Part shown: positions 1-11,037 of the stretch, piece after piece
Layout of the letters: every line of letters starts with the position of its first letter
Numbering within the stretch: position 1 is the stretch's first letter
NCBI GenBank assembly: GCA_963921935.1
Contig: OY998175.1
Span: 158,594,809-158,658,808, forward strand
DNA from: Galeruca laticollis
Lineage: Eukaryota; Arthropoda; Insecta; Coleoptera; Chrysomelidae
Direction: 5' to 3'
DNA: 64,000 nt
The notes under the pieces: model-generated
Databases searched by the model: none
Seen by the model: the letters and a program-made list of their open reading frames with translations, nothing else
Told to the model about the DNA's origin: nothing
Made by a program: the position numbers and the translations under genes

Positions 1-168
1 AAGTAGATGTTTTGTGTAATGGGATTTCTATAGTTGTTATAATATGTAAGTGTTCATTCTGTCTAATTTCTAAATTTCTAATGGTTTGAACTATATAGAC
101 CTATTCTGGACATTTAAGTTTATATATACCAGACTTTTTCATTCGGGATAGGTTTGTTTTTTTCTGTA
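1..168 (-). mobile_element. PLE-2 Penelope-like element, GIY-YIG end (fragment)
   Basis: Read on the minus strand this stretch matches the GIY-YIG part of the better PLE-2 copy at 10.6-10.9 kb, including the block that encodes the GIYK-x-KCPEC region. It is decayed and has no open frame. It ends abruptly at about 164, where a TGTAACGG sequence begins. PLE-2 sequence resumes at 6084 at nearly the matching position, so this looks like one half of an interrupted copy. The other end lies outside the window. Confidence 0.6.
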
Positions 169-1570
169 ACGGTAAAAATTTAATCCACGCGAAAAATATC
201 CTTGCCGCTAGAAATATCGGTTGTTGGTATACCTGTTCCGACCGATTTGCGCTATTGGAGGTAAGGCTCGTTATTTTGTTGAAAAAATGCAGTCCTGCTA
301 AAATTGTCCTTCGAAGTAGAGGTGTCTTTTTGTATATATCTGCTGGCGGCCATTTTGTAATAAGATTTCTGCTCCTTGAAAGGTATAGATATTCCAGTAG
401 TCTGGTTGATAGAGAATTGGTTTGCCTCGTGAAGTAGCCAACTATTGGTATAGTATTTTTCTCGATGTAAGAAAGTAACTAGCCTCCAATTATTATATGA
501 AATGCAATAGAATAGATTTTCTTAGATCGTAAAAAATACAATACCGTGTAACGGATTGGTGAAATTCCGAATTTCAGCGTAGGATCTCAAAAATCTGGGT
601 AAATAGATATGCATTACATTTTAAATATGTCGTTTGTCGAGTCAAGTAATCGTTTGAGATTTTATAATTGGCTAATATAGAACATAATATATCTTAATTC
701 GTTAATTATCATACCACGTAAGAGTTATGTAGCAATTTTTGGATTTGAAAGATAAACTATACTATTTTTTTATCATATAAAAGTTAATTTTTATCCTACA
801 CTACTAGAAAACCCAATTTTCGTGGCTCTGTCCGGACGCAAAACTACTTTACAAAAATGACACTAGGTGGCACCTGTTATACACTATAATTTGTTTTAAA
901 CGGGCTGGTTTGAATTGATGCGAGAATAGTAGTAATATTTCACACAATAGATATGGGGCCGCTACTGCAATATTTCAACAACCGTTGTACTATTCAGTTT
1001 CAATTATAATATTTAATTGTAGTTTGTTCGTTAATTGTTGTTGCTAACTAATTGTCAGCCTACGTAGCTTCACTGTCACAGAACAAGCACAAGTGTCATA
1101 TGTTCATGCACTTGCTTCTTCTTTTTCATAGCTGCAAAGGAGCGTTCTGTTGGTGCTATAAACTGACCGTTTCGTTGTCACCAACAGAACCCTATTATAA
1201 ATACGACGCGGCGGTCACTTTTAGATTTCAAATTAATGCTTTAGGGCTATGTTGCCATTAGAACGAAAACAGTGCGTTACATAATATGAATGGCGGTTAT
1301 TCTACACCGGAAGAGATTAAGCAAGACAGGCTACTCTAAATTTGCTACTTGAAACGTCAAAGAGAAAATGTAACCAAATATATAAACACTTTATGGATTG
1401 GTGTTTATTGCAGAATTTTAAAAGGTCCAGCGAAAATGTTATCTTCAACAACAACATTTGCAATTTTCCATGAGTCGTTCATCTCATAACATTAAACGAT
1501 ACAGTCAAAATATTTCCTACCTCTCTTCCTATCATTTTAGTATTTAATCATTTATGTGTAGGATAAAAAC
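165..1570 (+). mobile_element. Probable 5' part of a diverged TGTAACG-type LTR; otherwise no gene
   Basis: The stretch starts TGTAACGGTAAAAATT, like the LTR start TGTAACGCGAAAAATT at 11038, exactly where the PLE-2 fragment stops. The matching LTR end is at 5760-6083. Between these I see no protein-coding signal. A TATAAATA box lies at about 1196-1203. The assignment of the whole stretch to an LTR is inference; only its start and the far end are supported. Confidence 0.4.
1144..1190. repeat. 12-bp perfect inverted repeat
   Basis: GTTCTGTTGGTG (1144-1155) and its exact reverse complement (1179-1190) are separated by 23 bases, just upstream of a TATAAATA sequence. It could form a hairpin or be a regulatory dyad of the surrounding LTR-like DNA. 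No function is shown. Confidence 0.6.
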
Positions 1571-1574
1571 TATT

Positions 1575-3103
1575 GTGTGTTCCAGCACGCCGCGAAAGTG
1601 GTTTTCCGGGCCTCCAGAATTGACCATTTCTTCTATCGGCCCGGAAAACCAGCACACTCGCGCATAGTTACACAAATAGCTATTATTTCGGCTTTCATAC
1701 GGTCGACGTTTGGGAGAGAGATATTTATGTTGTTGAGAAGTGTGTTTAGCCGGTCGTTGGAGCCAAGGGTGGGATTGAGTCGCATTGTTGGAGAGGAAGG
1801 AGACAGGAGGTTGTTAGTTTTTTGGATGAAAATTCTTTGTTTCACGGTAACAGAGTATTTTATCAGTTGGATTTGTCTAAGATTCTTTAGGGAAGAGGAG
1901 TTAATGATACTTTGTAGGCTTTCTATGGGTGAAGAACGTTATGCTCCTGTTGAGATTCTGAGGGCTTGATTTTGGATTGGGTTGAGCCATTTTTTATATG
2001 AGGGTCTTGGTAAAATTACTGTTCGATATATTTTAATTAATGTATTGAAGTCTGAACCCCAGGTGTGATGGGATAGGGATTTCAGGATGTAAAGATGGCG
2101 TTGAATTATGGATTTTAGGTAATTTATATGAGAATTTAGAAAAGTGTCGAAATATAAGCCTAATAATTTTATGTTATCTTTTATGGGAATTTCATCATTA
2201 TTGATGGAGATTGTGTTGAGTTTCTAACAATTTCTTTTTCTACAGAAGTGAATGATGGAGGAATTTGAAGGGGAGAAGGAATTGCCAGTGTTTAGGGACC
2301 ATTTATACAGATGTTTTGGAAGTGGAGAAGGAATGATAAATTATTAGATCACCGGCCTACATTCTGTAGGATATGGAAGAGGGATGTATTTTGATATAGA
2401 GTTGACAGATATGAGGAAGAGGGTGGAGCTTAGGACAGAACCTTGGGGGATTCCGTTTTCCAGGGGGGTGTGGATGGATTCGTGATTATTAATTCTAACA
2501 GAGAAGGATCTTTGTTTTACGAAGGTTGTAATGAATATGGGGAGGTTATCATTGAGTACGAAGTCTTTGAGCTGATAGATGATATTGTACCTCCAGGAGG
2601 TGTCATATGCATTAGAAAGATCGAGAGAAGCAGCTATGAGGTGATATTGTTTGCGAAAAGATGTTTGTATGCTTATTTCGAGACTAGACAGATAATCTAT
2701 TGTGGATCGTTTGGGTCTGATTCCTAGTTGATTAATATTTAGAATATTCTTGGATTCTACGAACCACGATAGTCGAAAGTTGACCAGTCTTTCTAGTAAT
2801 TTGCATAGATGATTTGTAAGTGATATTGGGCGGAAGCTTCGTAAGAGGTTTTTGGGTTTGTTAGGTTTATGAATAGGTATTATAATCGAGTGAGTCCAAT
2901 ATGAGGGAAATATATGATTGGAAATAATTATAGGGGGCTTTTTGTATGACGAAATGCGAAATGTTGGTAAAATTACCTATTGATTTTTTTATGGTAAAGA
3001 ATCTATTGTAATTGTTTATGAGGGATGAGGTTATTTTAGTCTCAACTCTGGGTCGCTTGGACCCGCTAATTGGAGGAAAAGAAGATAAATTAGAACTATG
3101 CAT
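1575..3103 (-). pseudogene. Jockey/CR1-like LINE reverse transcriptase, decayed
   Basis: On the minus strand several frames together give the core of a non-LTR reverse transcriptase. A FRPISL block with KLLERL lies at about 2830-2760, followed by QLGIRPKRST and SLDLSNAYD (motif A region, 2640-2620). GIPQGSVLS (motif B) is at about 2450. The C-terminal part at about 2050-1930 reads YRTVILPRPSY and PIQNQALRISTGA. The YADD box is damaged near 2350. Frames shift repeatedly and stops occur (1633-1845 is one open piece), so it is dead. It is 5' truncated near 3103. It sits inside what looks like an older LTR element. Plus-strand open frames here (1577-1969, 2443-2727) are antisense shadows. Confidence 0.75.
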
Positions 3104-3451
3104 GTTAGTCCCACGAGTATCCTAGGAAATCTTCGGTCGAACATGATAGAGCCTGGATATCATGACAAGGCTTAATTACAATCCAGATGTAGCCCGGTGT
3201 CTGGAGGGAACCGTTCGAGACTCACTAAGGCTGAGCCATGCATCTCGTCAGCACGGTATAAAACACTTTGAGATTACCTTTACAATGAGGACGAACATAC
3301 TACAAAAATTAGAAGGACAATAACAAAACATTACTCGACATGACTAGGGCCTTGGGATCGTCACACCCGTATTCCAGAATTGCAGGCTATATGGCCGACA
3401 ACCTGGAACCACCTGAGTTGATACATTTTTGGCCTTCAGTCCCATTTTTAC
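3104..3451. other. Unassigned spacer
   Basis: No gene or recognised repeat was seen in these 350 bases. It lies between the truncated LINE and the start of a gypsy LTR, and may belong to either the LINE 5' region or the surrounding LTR element. Confidence 0.4.
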
Positions 3452-3740
3452 TGTCATAACTTTATTCAATACTTGGAAAAATACAATACTACTTTTTAAC
3501 AATTCAACTTATTAACACATCAAACTATTGACTGACTAACTGACTCTGCCACAACTGATCTCTATTTATATAAAAATAGAACTTTCCAGAAAAGACTAGA
3601 ATACTCTATAACATACTAGTACGTCTATATGGAACACGATAGAAAAGTCTTGACAGGTGATTGTGACTACTCCGTCTATTCAGCCCTCTTCTTATTTTCA
3701 GTCCAAGCTGTCATTCGTACGTTCATAGAACAGGTGTAAG
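3452..3740 (-). repeat. gypsy-1 LTR (3' LTR of a minus-strand element)
   Basis: This is a direct repeat of 5439-5746 at roughly 85-90 percent identity by eye. It begins TGTCATAAC on the plus strand and ends GGTGTAAG; the partner ends GGTGTAACA, giving TG...CA ends. Read on the minus strand it carries AATAAA near its 3' end. It lacks a short stretch present in the partner (near 5636-5655). Confidence 0.8.
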
Positions 3741-3893
3741 ATTGCTTTCCCTCTTCAAGTTATTCGCCTCGAACAACAGGGATTTCGACGTTTTCTTGAA
3801 ACCAATTGGGTGGATCATCACGATAATAGCGAGCCAATCTCTCGATATGAACGACCTTAGGTTAACTTTTTGGTGTCAGACGGATGCGATAAA

Positions 3894-4870
3894 TTAGTTC
3901 GTTGATTTTCTTGACCACCAGGGACCTTCCCAATTTCGTTGAAGTCTCGGAGTTAACCCTTTCTTTCTTCTGGGCGGGTACAACCAAACTGCATTACCTG
4001 GCTCAAATATCTCCTCTTTAAAGTTTATACCTAACCGTCTCTTCATCTTTTCGCTGGTTAGTTTCAGTCGCGTCCTTGCAAACTCGTGTATATTCTCTAA
4101 CTTTTGTTGAAGGTCTTCAACATATTGAGGCAGGCTTTGGTCTTCTTCTCGGGACGAAGGAGGAGTTTTTCCAAAAAGGATATCGCTAGGAAGCTTCATT
4201 TCTCGACCAACATTGAAGGAGTATAACCAGTGGATTCATGCTGTGGACTCCGATAAGATAAAAGCAACAATGGAATCAGTTCATCCCAATCTTGCTGGTT
4301 TTGGGAGACAAATAACGATAGATATTGGCAAGTTGTCCTGTTATGACGTTCCACTAAACCATTAGACTGTGTATGCATTGGTGTAGTTCGAGTTTTCTTA
4401 ATCCCAAGGATTTTCATTAATTTTGTCCACAATTCTGATTCAAAATTTCATCCTCGATCGGAATGTACTTCCAATGGTACTCCGTGTCTTGCGATGACAT
4501 TATTCATAAATGCTTCAGCCACAGTTGCAGCCTCTTGTTTAGGAATTGGTATTACTTTTGGCCACTTGGAAAAGTAATCCATAGCTACCAATAAGTACTT
4601 GTCACCTTTTTCTGTTTTTGGTAGTGGCCCGAGTATGTCTACACCTACTCTCTGAAATGGTTCACCGGACAGATATTGAGCCATTTTTCCACGATTTCAA
4701 GTTTTTGGTCCTTTCTTTCCGCTGCATAAGTCACATTTCTTACACCATTCTGTAACGTTTTGGCGACAGTTGACCCACTAGAATCCTTCACGAACGCTGG
4801 CTAAGGTTTTTCCAACTCCGTAATGTCCTCCTGAACGACTGCTATGAAGTTCTTCCATTTTGTAGCCATG
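3894..4870 (-). pseudogene. gypsy-1 integrase, broken
   Basis: A Ty3/gypsy integrase lies on the minus strand in pieces. The zinc-binding part at about 4870-4690 shows the second His of the HHCC module in GGHYGVGKTLASV and then CKKCDLC. The catalytic core at 4684-4448 reads GVDILGPLP (first Asp) and LEVHSDRG (second Asp). 4432-4196 reads QSNGLVERHNR (Glu). The C-terminal part at 4199-3894 has NAVWLYPPRRKKGLTP and NWEGPW, typical of the chromodomain-less gypsy C-terminus. In-frame stops (about 4680-4700, 4440) and shifts break it. Integrase joins the element cDNA to host DNA. It lies between two LTRs with RNase H just upstream. Confidence 0.88.
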
Positions 4871-5154
4871 TCCGGACAACTTTTGAGTCTTCATCTTTCT
4901 TTTGAAATTTTCTTAGGTTTTCTACTGACCACATGTTTTCGTCCGAGTCGCTTCTCATTGTTGTTGCATGCAGCAATTCTATCTTTTCATCTTTGTTTTT
5001 TTGGTTATTATTACTTTCCTTTTCCTCAATTCTTTAACAATATCTGCATTGTTATTGAGTACATGGCCTTCTGGATAGGGTATCCGTATTTCCGTGATAG
5101 CGACCCCTTTTATAAACTATTTCAAAATTGTACTGCTAAAGCCTTTCTAACCAT

Positions 5155-5400
5155 CTTGCAATTTGTCCTTCCGCATATTTAAAATTCATCAGCCACTCTA
5201 GTGCTTCATGGTCGCTTCTGATGACGAAGGTTCTGCCATAAACGTATGTGTGAAAGTGTTCGATAGCCTTCACAATTGCTAACCGTTATTTTCTTGTAAC
5301 GCAGTAATTTTTCTCCGCTCTTTCCAGGGTCTTACTGAAATAAGCAATTACTTTTTCTTCGCCATCTTGTTGCTGTCGTAATTTGTACTTCTAGTATTGA
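5155..5400 (-). pseudogene. gypsy-1 RNase H remnant
   Basis: The minus strand reads VIAYFSKTLERAEKNYC, then a stop, then LAIVKAIEHFHTY and FVIRSDHEALEWLMNF, which is the RNase H domain that follows reverse transcriptase in Ty3/gypsy pol. One stop codon replaces the Glu usually found in the RKE block. Reverse transcriptase, protease and gag, which should lie at higher coordinates, are missing. The RNase H abuts the 5' LTR almost directly, so most of the internal region has been deleted. Confidence 0.85.
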
Positions 5401-5438
5401 CCATAAATTACTTTTACCGCTGTCACCACTGTTATACC

Positions 5439-5746
5439 TTTCACAACTTTATTCAATACCTGGCAAAATACAATACTACTTTTTAACAATTCAACTTATT
5501 AACACATCAAACAATTGACTGACTGACTCTGTCACAACTGATCTCTATTTATATATAAAAAGAACTTTCCAGAAAAGACTAGAATATTCTATAAAATACT
5601 AGTACGTCAATATGGAACACAATAGAAAAATCTTGAAAATTCTAGACTGGCACCGTGACAGGTGACTGTGACTACTCCGCCTATTCAGCCCTCTTCTAAT
5701 TTTCAGTCCAAGCTGTCATTCTGACATTCATAGAGCAGGTGTAACA
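5439..5746 (-). repeat. gypsy-1 LTR (5' LTR of a minus-strand element)
   Basis: This is the partner of 3452-3740. The outer end is TGTTACACC when read on the minus strand. Just inside the element (below 5439) the minus strand reads TGGTGACAGCGGT, a leader motif also present at 46306 and 46909. No clear target duplication is visible (flanks TTTAC and ATACT). Confidence 0.8.
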
Positions 5747-5759
5747 ATACTCACCGAAC

Positions 5760-6083
5760 CATCAGCCTTCAGTTAATGCTCGGGTTGTTTTTCAATTCCG
5801 TAAATTGTTAAACGTACTTTTAAATTGGAAAAGAGACTCAAGTCCAAACAGAGTATACTTGCTGGTTTTATTTTAAAGTTTCACCTGTTGACCTTTTCAA
5901 GTCCGGAGAAGTCTTGGGTGCTTGCCAAAACTTCTCGGGCACCCTATTGTGAACACTTATTTATAATTTGAGGAATCCACCCCTTCTTGGACTCGAAGCT
6001 AGTCGATCGCGAGCAGAGATTGTCCTCCGGGACAATCTAACATCTTAACGTTCTTTTCTTGATTGGAGTTGTCTCGTTATATT
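5760..6083 (+). repeat. LTR 3' part, TGTAACG-type family
   Basis: This resembles 17780-18173 and 18860-19256. Shared blocks are AGTCTTGGGTGCTTGCCAAA, a variant of CTCTGGCGCCCT, ATCCACCCCTTCTT and ACTCGAAGCTAGTCGA, and the end CTCGTTATA. It stops exactly where PLE-2 sequence resumes. It is more diverged from those two than they are from each other, so it is an older or different subfamily insertion. Confidence 0.7.
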
Positions 6084-6625
6084 AGATTTAACAATTTTGT
6101 ACTCACATAACTTTCTGCTTTAAAAGAAATTGTTGTATTTGTTGATAAAGATACTATCATCAAAATACTATTAGAAATATAACCAGCATATGTGATGGTT
6201 TTGTAATTCTGTATTTCTTTAGTTTGTTTAGGAAATATTAGTTGTATTGCCGCCTTTTTCTCTTTTTTATTAAGTAATTTATTTATTATATACAGTGGAT
6301 AACCGTTGAATGTGGCCATTTATTTAATTGTATTAATTTCTCTATCAAAATTATATTTGTTCATAGGAACGGAAAATGATCAACGTATTATTGAATTGTA
6401 TGCTGCTACTTTATGTGACATAGGATGATTGGAATGATATGTTATAGTCTTTTAAGTGTGTGTTGGCTTTCTGTGAATTGAATAATCAAGTACATTATTA
6501 ACTCAAGACAATTTATAGAATCATTTTCTTCAACTTCTAATGTAAATTGTATTTTTGGGCGTAAATTATTAATATGATTGAAACATACATGTAATTGTCG
6601 TTCACTACTCAAAAAAACAAGTTAA
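6084..6625 (-). mobile_element. PLE-2 fragment: linker and end of reverse transcriptase
   Basis: It matches the PLE-2 copy at 10.83-11.04 kb joined to 19.26-19.46 kb, in the same order and without interruption. It therefore shows the uninterrupted form of the site where the LTR element inserted in the other copy. The longest open piece (6077-6319) contains TNTTISFKAES, the linker between reverse transcriptase and GIY-YIG. Homology stops near 6620. The coding is decayed. Confidence 0.7.
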
Positions 6626-6984
6626 TAAAGGAAGGTTTAAAAGCAACGGACATAAGTTAGGCGTTTGAAACATAAATGCGTTAAATGGAAGAAAATAAAA
6701 AAACCAAGACTAAACAAATAGCACTAACAGAAACGGAGAAAAAGGGGAGAAGCTTTGAATAAAACTGGATATAATGTTTAGAGGCGAATATGTGGATAGA
6801 AGTACCACTATTGAAAGATGCTAAAATTATATTACTTTTCCGCCCAACCTATCCAATATGCGAGAAAAGTATTGGTTTACCCAAAAAAAGTAGGAATTTC
6901 GAAAAGAATGTTTGAGGTATTTTTACGTTTTTCAACAAGAACAACACGAAAAAATGGTTTTTAGAAAAAAGAACCTGTTTGTAT

Positions 6985-7013
6985 GTCGTCGTCGTCGTCG
7001 TCGTTGTCGTCGG
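6985..7013. repeat. (GTC)n microsatellite
   Basis: Ten triplets of GTC, with one GTT interruption, lie directly ahead of the tandem satellite. The rest of 6626-7030 shows no gene. Confidence 0.9.
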
Positions 7014-7029
7014 CCACTTTTCGTTACAT

Positions 7030-7830
7030 GTTTTGTTAGCACGATACAGCCTCCGGAGTGCAACAAATCACCAATTTTATGATTGAATATTGTTCAAGAC
7101 ATCTCACAGATAAACCCTATTGATTTTCAGCTCACAATTGCCAGTACAGCGGATGCTATGGTACTTGAAGTACGACATTATTGTCATTTTTTGAGAAATT
7201 TCAGTTTGTTAGCACGATACAGCCTCCGGAGTGCAACAAATCACCAATTTTATGATTGAATATTGGCCAGGACATCTCACAGATGGAACCTATTGATTTT
7301 TAGCTCACCACAGCCGGTACAACAGGTGCTATAGTACTTTAAATACGACATTTTTGTCATTTTTGGAGAAATGTCAGTTTGTTAGCACGATACAGCCTCC
7401 GGAGTATATACAAGTGACCAATTTTATGATTGGATATTATTAAGGGCGTCTTATAGATTAACCTTTTAGCTTTTTTAGCTCACCAAAGCTAGTACAACGG
7501 GTGCTATGGTACATGAAGTGCCACATTTTTGCCTTTATTGGAGAAATTTCGGGTTGGTAGCACGATACAGCCTCCGAAGTGTATACAAGTGGCCATTTTT
7601 ATAATTGGATATTTCTCAAGGTGTCTCATTCAAGGTGTCTCATAGATGTAATTGATTTTCAGGTGACTATAGCGAGTACAGCGGGTCCTATAAATCCAGA
7701 TATACTGCATTTTTTGTTAGTTTTGGAGAAATTTTGGTTTATTAACACGATATACATCCCCCGAAGTGTATACAACTGACAACTTTATGATAGAATATTA
7801 GTCAGGGCATCTCACAGATGCGGAGAAATT
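7030..7830. repeat. Tandem satellite, about 173-bp monomer, 4.5 copies
   Basis: The landmark GTTAGCACGATACAGCCTCC recurs at 7035, 7208 and 7381, and in altered form at about 7556 and 7741, giving periods of 173, 173, 175 and 185. Each monomer also carries a CCAATTTTATGATT block, an ATCTCACAGAT block, a GCTCACC/AGTACA block and GAGAAATTTC. The first two monomers are closest; the later ones diverge. There is no coding. The monomer length is close to one nucleosome repeat, common for insect satellites. Confidence 0.9.
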
Positions 7831-9571
7831 AGTTTTAATCTTTAAAACCGTTTATTTAATAATGAAGCAATGTTAGCAGCAGATATTGAAATAAGGCAGA
7901 ATTATTAGCAATATACTTCAATTGTTACGTATTGACCTACTGAACACACAAGAAAAGAATTGGATGACAAATTTTATAATAAATTACAAGGTTTTGTGTA
8001 TCAAACTGGAAATAAAGTAACAAACTCACCCAGGATAGAATAAATGGATAAAAATTTGGAGTAAATGACAGCTCAAAAAAAGAGCAGGCTGGTACCGAAA
8101 GATTTGAATTTCTGCATAAACTAAATCGCATATGATAGGATATGGTTTTGAGAGCTTAACAGTAAACCAGAAACTTTGGAATGATACCTTCCAACTGTGC
8201 CTCAGCCATAATAAATTTGTCAAATTCGATTGAAAGTTAAAGAGATGGGGACAATTTGTTTACGCCGAATTTTTCCTAGAATGTGAGACAAGATTTGTGG
8301 ATGGATAACGTCTCATGTTATAAGGAGCCTATTTTGCAGGAGATATACTGAGTTCGGCAGAATAATAAATATTTCCTTTACGATTGGCTGCCAAAGACAT
8401 AAATGAATAGTTGAGTTCAAATCACGAAGATGAAGTTTATACTAGGATAGCTTTTAGTTTGGTAGTGAATCAATCAATTTAATTTTCCATGTAAATTTTC
8501 CCGGAAATATTGATGCTGTACCATTGCATTATACAGCCAACCTTGAATATTATACAGCCAAAATAAGTAGACAAATAACGCCGGACTTCAGTCATTTCTT
8601 CCTGAAATCCAATATATTTCGTGATGTTCGGATACATTTTCATAATAAATATTCATTACATCTTCTTTAAAATGTTTTGCAGTATTTTCTGCTTGCCAGA
8701 GTTTTTTTTAATGTAAATTTTGCAGCCTTTACCGACATTTGATTCTGTAGCAGACTTACCCATCTATTATAAAAGCAGACTGATTCTATGTTTGTCAAGT
8801 TTTTTTTTGTATATCGTACATTTTTACACGTTCTTGGCTATTAAGCAACAATTAATAGGATCAAAGTTCAAAAAAAATTCGTAAAATTCTACATTCTGGA
8901 CGTGATAACCAATAAAATTTATCTAGTAAAAATGGTGCTTTATAGTGATAATAGCTATTTGAGAAAAGACATAGTCATAAACCTGTCCTATAATCTCGAG
9001 ATCTGATTAAATAATATCCAAAAACGGACTGGTTCCATACCACAATTCCATTAAATTCGAGGGGCAAAGCGATTGCCAAATACCAAACAACCTTCTATGG
9101 GCTCGTTCGTAACGGTTGTTCTACGTTTTTTTCGAGAAACTTGTCAAGTTAGATATTTTTACGATGCCGATGTCACTACACATTAAATTGGAAACTTGTT
9201 TTTCGGTATCTTCTCGATTCCTGATTAAAAAATCTAAGAGACGTTTAATGAGGATCTTTCTATGTTGCGTAATTTTTCTAATCAAATAGGTAATTGAAAT
9301 TCTCGATCTTAATTAAATACAGGATGAAACAATTTATTATGCGCAGGAATCAAGAAATAATAAAAATAACACAATCTTTGGTAATTTTTTAATTTAGTGA
9401 CTGCTTTCTTCACCTTTAATGGGTCACAACTTATAATGAACTGTCGGAGGATTATGATTTCAACATCCCAATAAAGATTTATGGGGTTGTTAATATCATG
9501 AAAATACCACAACTAATGATGAACCTTCGGAGGATCTGATTTCAGGTGAGGTTAGGGTATAAACACACTTT
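7831..9571. other. AT-rich stretch without recognised features
   Basis: Only short unsupported open frames occur. A short near-repeat, CGGAGGATTATGATTTCA (about 9444) and CGGAGGATCTGATTTCA (about 9528), is present. I see no family match. Confidence 0.5.
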
Positions 9572-9607
9572 TGACGAAATCGGGAGGAGTGACGAAATCG
9601 GGAGGAG
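9572..9607. repeat. 18-bp perfect tandem duplication
   Basis: TGACGAAATCGGGAGGAG occurs twice head to tail. It is GC-richer than the surroundings. The remainder up to 10115 shows nothing recognisable. Confidence 0.95.
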
Positions 9608-10115
9608 GGGGTCTCTCCTATCCGCGATAGCATTTATTAAAAATTCCCTCCCTCGCAACCCCAGCATAACCGTGAAAATGTTCCAAAATGCGCGTTTCCG
9701 CGAACTTCAAAACGAACTTTTTAGTGAGAAGATGGAAATCAACGTAGTTCTGATGAATATGCCAATTCATGCAAAAAAAATAACCTGACCCTACATTTTT
9801 CGGAATCGTTACCTTGTATAATGAACATGATGATTCCCACATCAATTAGAGACAAATTTGAAAGGATCGTGAAAAGTAGAATATCAATTCCAATAGATAA
9901 ACAGTGTAGTCCAAGAAAAAAGTCGATTAAATCTTCATTTTTTTAGCGGAGGCCTTGAATTTTTGACATAATTACTAAAAAGTGTCTACATACGAAACAT
10001 ACGTGTGGTACTGTTGCAACCCTCCGGAAAGTGGTTGGAAAAAAATGAATAGGCCGCTTTTTCTTAAATTACGCAAAAAACGATTAGAGTTACATAAAAA
10101 AGTTTCTAACAAAAA

Positions 10116-10563
10116 TTGTAGAAATTAACTGTTTCGACCCTTACTTTGTGAAATGTACTCATATTAGTGTTTAAAATGAAGCTTACTGTTTCTAGTTAAC
10201 TCCACAATATATTGAAAAAATGTTAAAAATTCTAAAAAATTGACAATTGTTTCGATATTACCTAAATATCATCGTCAGAATGACAGAAGTCACATTTCAT
10301 TTGATGCCTACCTGGTGTTTAATTAGTTTTGGCTGATCCAAGGAGTGATTGACTTAATATATGTTAATAGCAAAAAGAAGATATGATATTACAAATATTA
10401 AAGCTTAGATATTATTAGCCCTATGGGGATATCCTGGATATCATTTTTCCCAATTAAGATCAGTATAACTGTGCAATGATATAGAAACCCAGGAAAACTA
10501 TATCTGCTGATCTTTACAATTATCACTTAAGAAGACAGTTTAGAAGTGGAGAACTCCCTAGAT
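10116..10563 (-). repeat. PLE-2 3' terminal repeat (pLTR)
   Basis: This non-coding block lies downstream of the GIY-YIG coding end and is repeated in direct orientation at 20930-21345, upstream of the same element's coding region. Inverted or partial copies occur at 21346-21585, 53065-53520 and 63974-64000. Its outer end reads ATTAACTGTYTCGACYCTTACT. Such terminal repeats are standard in Penelope-like elements. Confidence 0.8.
10239..10284 (-). ncRNA. Hammerhead-like ribozyme motif in the PLE-2 terminal repeat
   Basis: On the minus strand CUGACGA (10278-10272) is followed by one U, then a 6-bp stem (GAUAUU/AAUAUC), then GAAA (10253-10250). Next comes a minimal stem III (AC-AAUU-GU) ending in a GUC triplet (10244-10242), the usual cleavage triplet. 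Three bases each side (AUU/AAU) can start stem I. Hammerheads with tiny stem III are known from Penelope-like terminal repeats. The extra U after the core is a deviation, so activity is uncertain. Confidence 0.55.
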
Positions 10564-11037
10564 TTATCTGTTCATTGACGACTTCATATCACAAATATGT
10601 AGTACTTCTAGTTCTGTGTTAAGTGTCAATGAATGTTTGGTGTCAAGTAGATATTTTGAGCAGTGGGATCTATCTGGTTGTTTTAATCTGTATGCTCCTA
10701 GGTGTTCACTGTATCGGATTTCAAAATTTCTAAGGCTCTGACCCAAATAGACAGCATTACATTCTGGGCATTTAATTTTATATATACCAGATTCCTTTAA
10801 TGGTGATATTTTTGTTTTTATATTTAACAATTTTGTACTTATGTTACTTTCTGTTTTAAAAGAAATCGTTGTATTTATTGCTAAAGATATTCTCTTTGAA
10901 ATACTATTATAAATATTTAATATATTAATATTTAATCTCTCTACCAAAATTAAATTTGTTCATAGGAACTGGAAATGCTCTTTGTATCATTGAATTATAT
11001 GCCGCTAGTTTATGTGACATGGGATAACTAGAACTAT
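10564..11037 (-). pseudogene. PLE-2 C-terminal part with GIY-YIG endonuclease
   Basis: The open frame 10947-10564 (127 residues) contains SGIYKIKCPECNAVYLGQS, the GIY...YIG core (here GIY and YLG), followed by FEIRYSEHL and a short C-terminus ending at MKSSMNR. The stretch 10948-11037 continues the linker upstream (MSHKLAAYNSMIQ region) in a shifted frame. At 11037 the element is cut by an LTR element and resumes at 19257; reading across the ACTAT duplication restores the same reading frame, showing that both halves were one gene. GIY-YIG nicks target DNA for PLE insertion. Confidence 0.85.

Noticed and set aside
2443..2727. 94-codon open frame on the plus strand
   Set aside because: It is the antisense of the Jockey-like reverse transcriptase on the minus strand.
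7030..7830. CRISPR-like array
   Set aside because: The repeats are full tandem monomers without unique spacers, in eukaryotic DNA.
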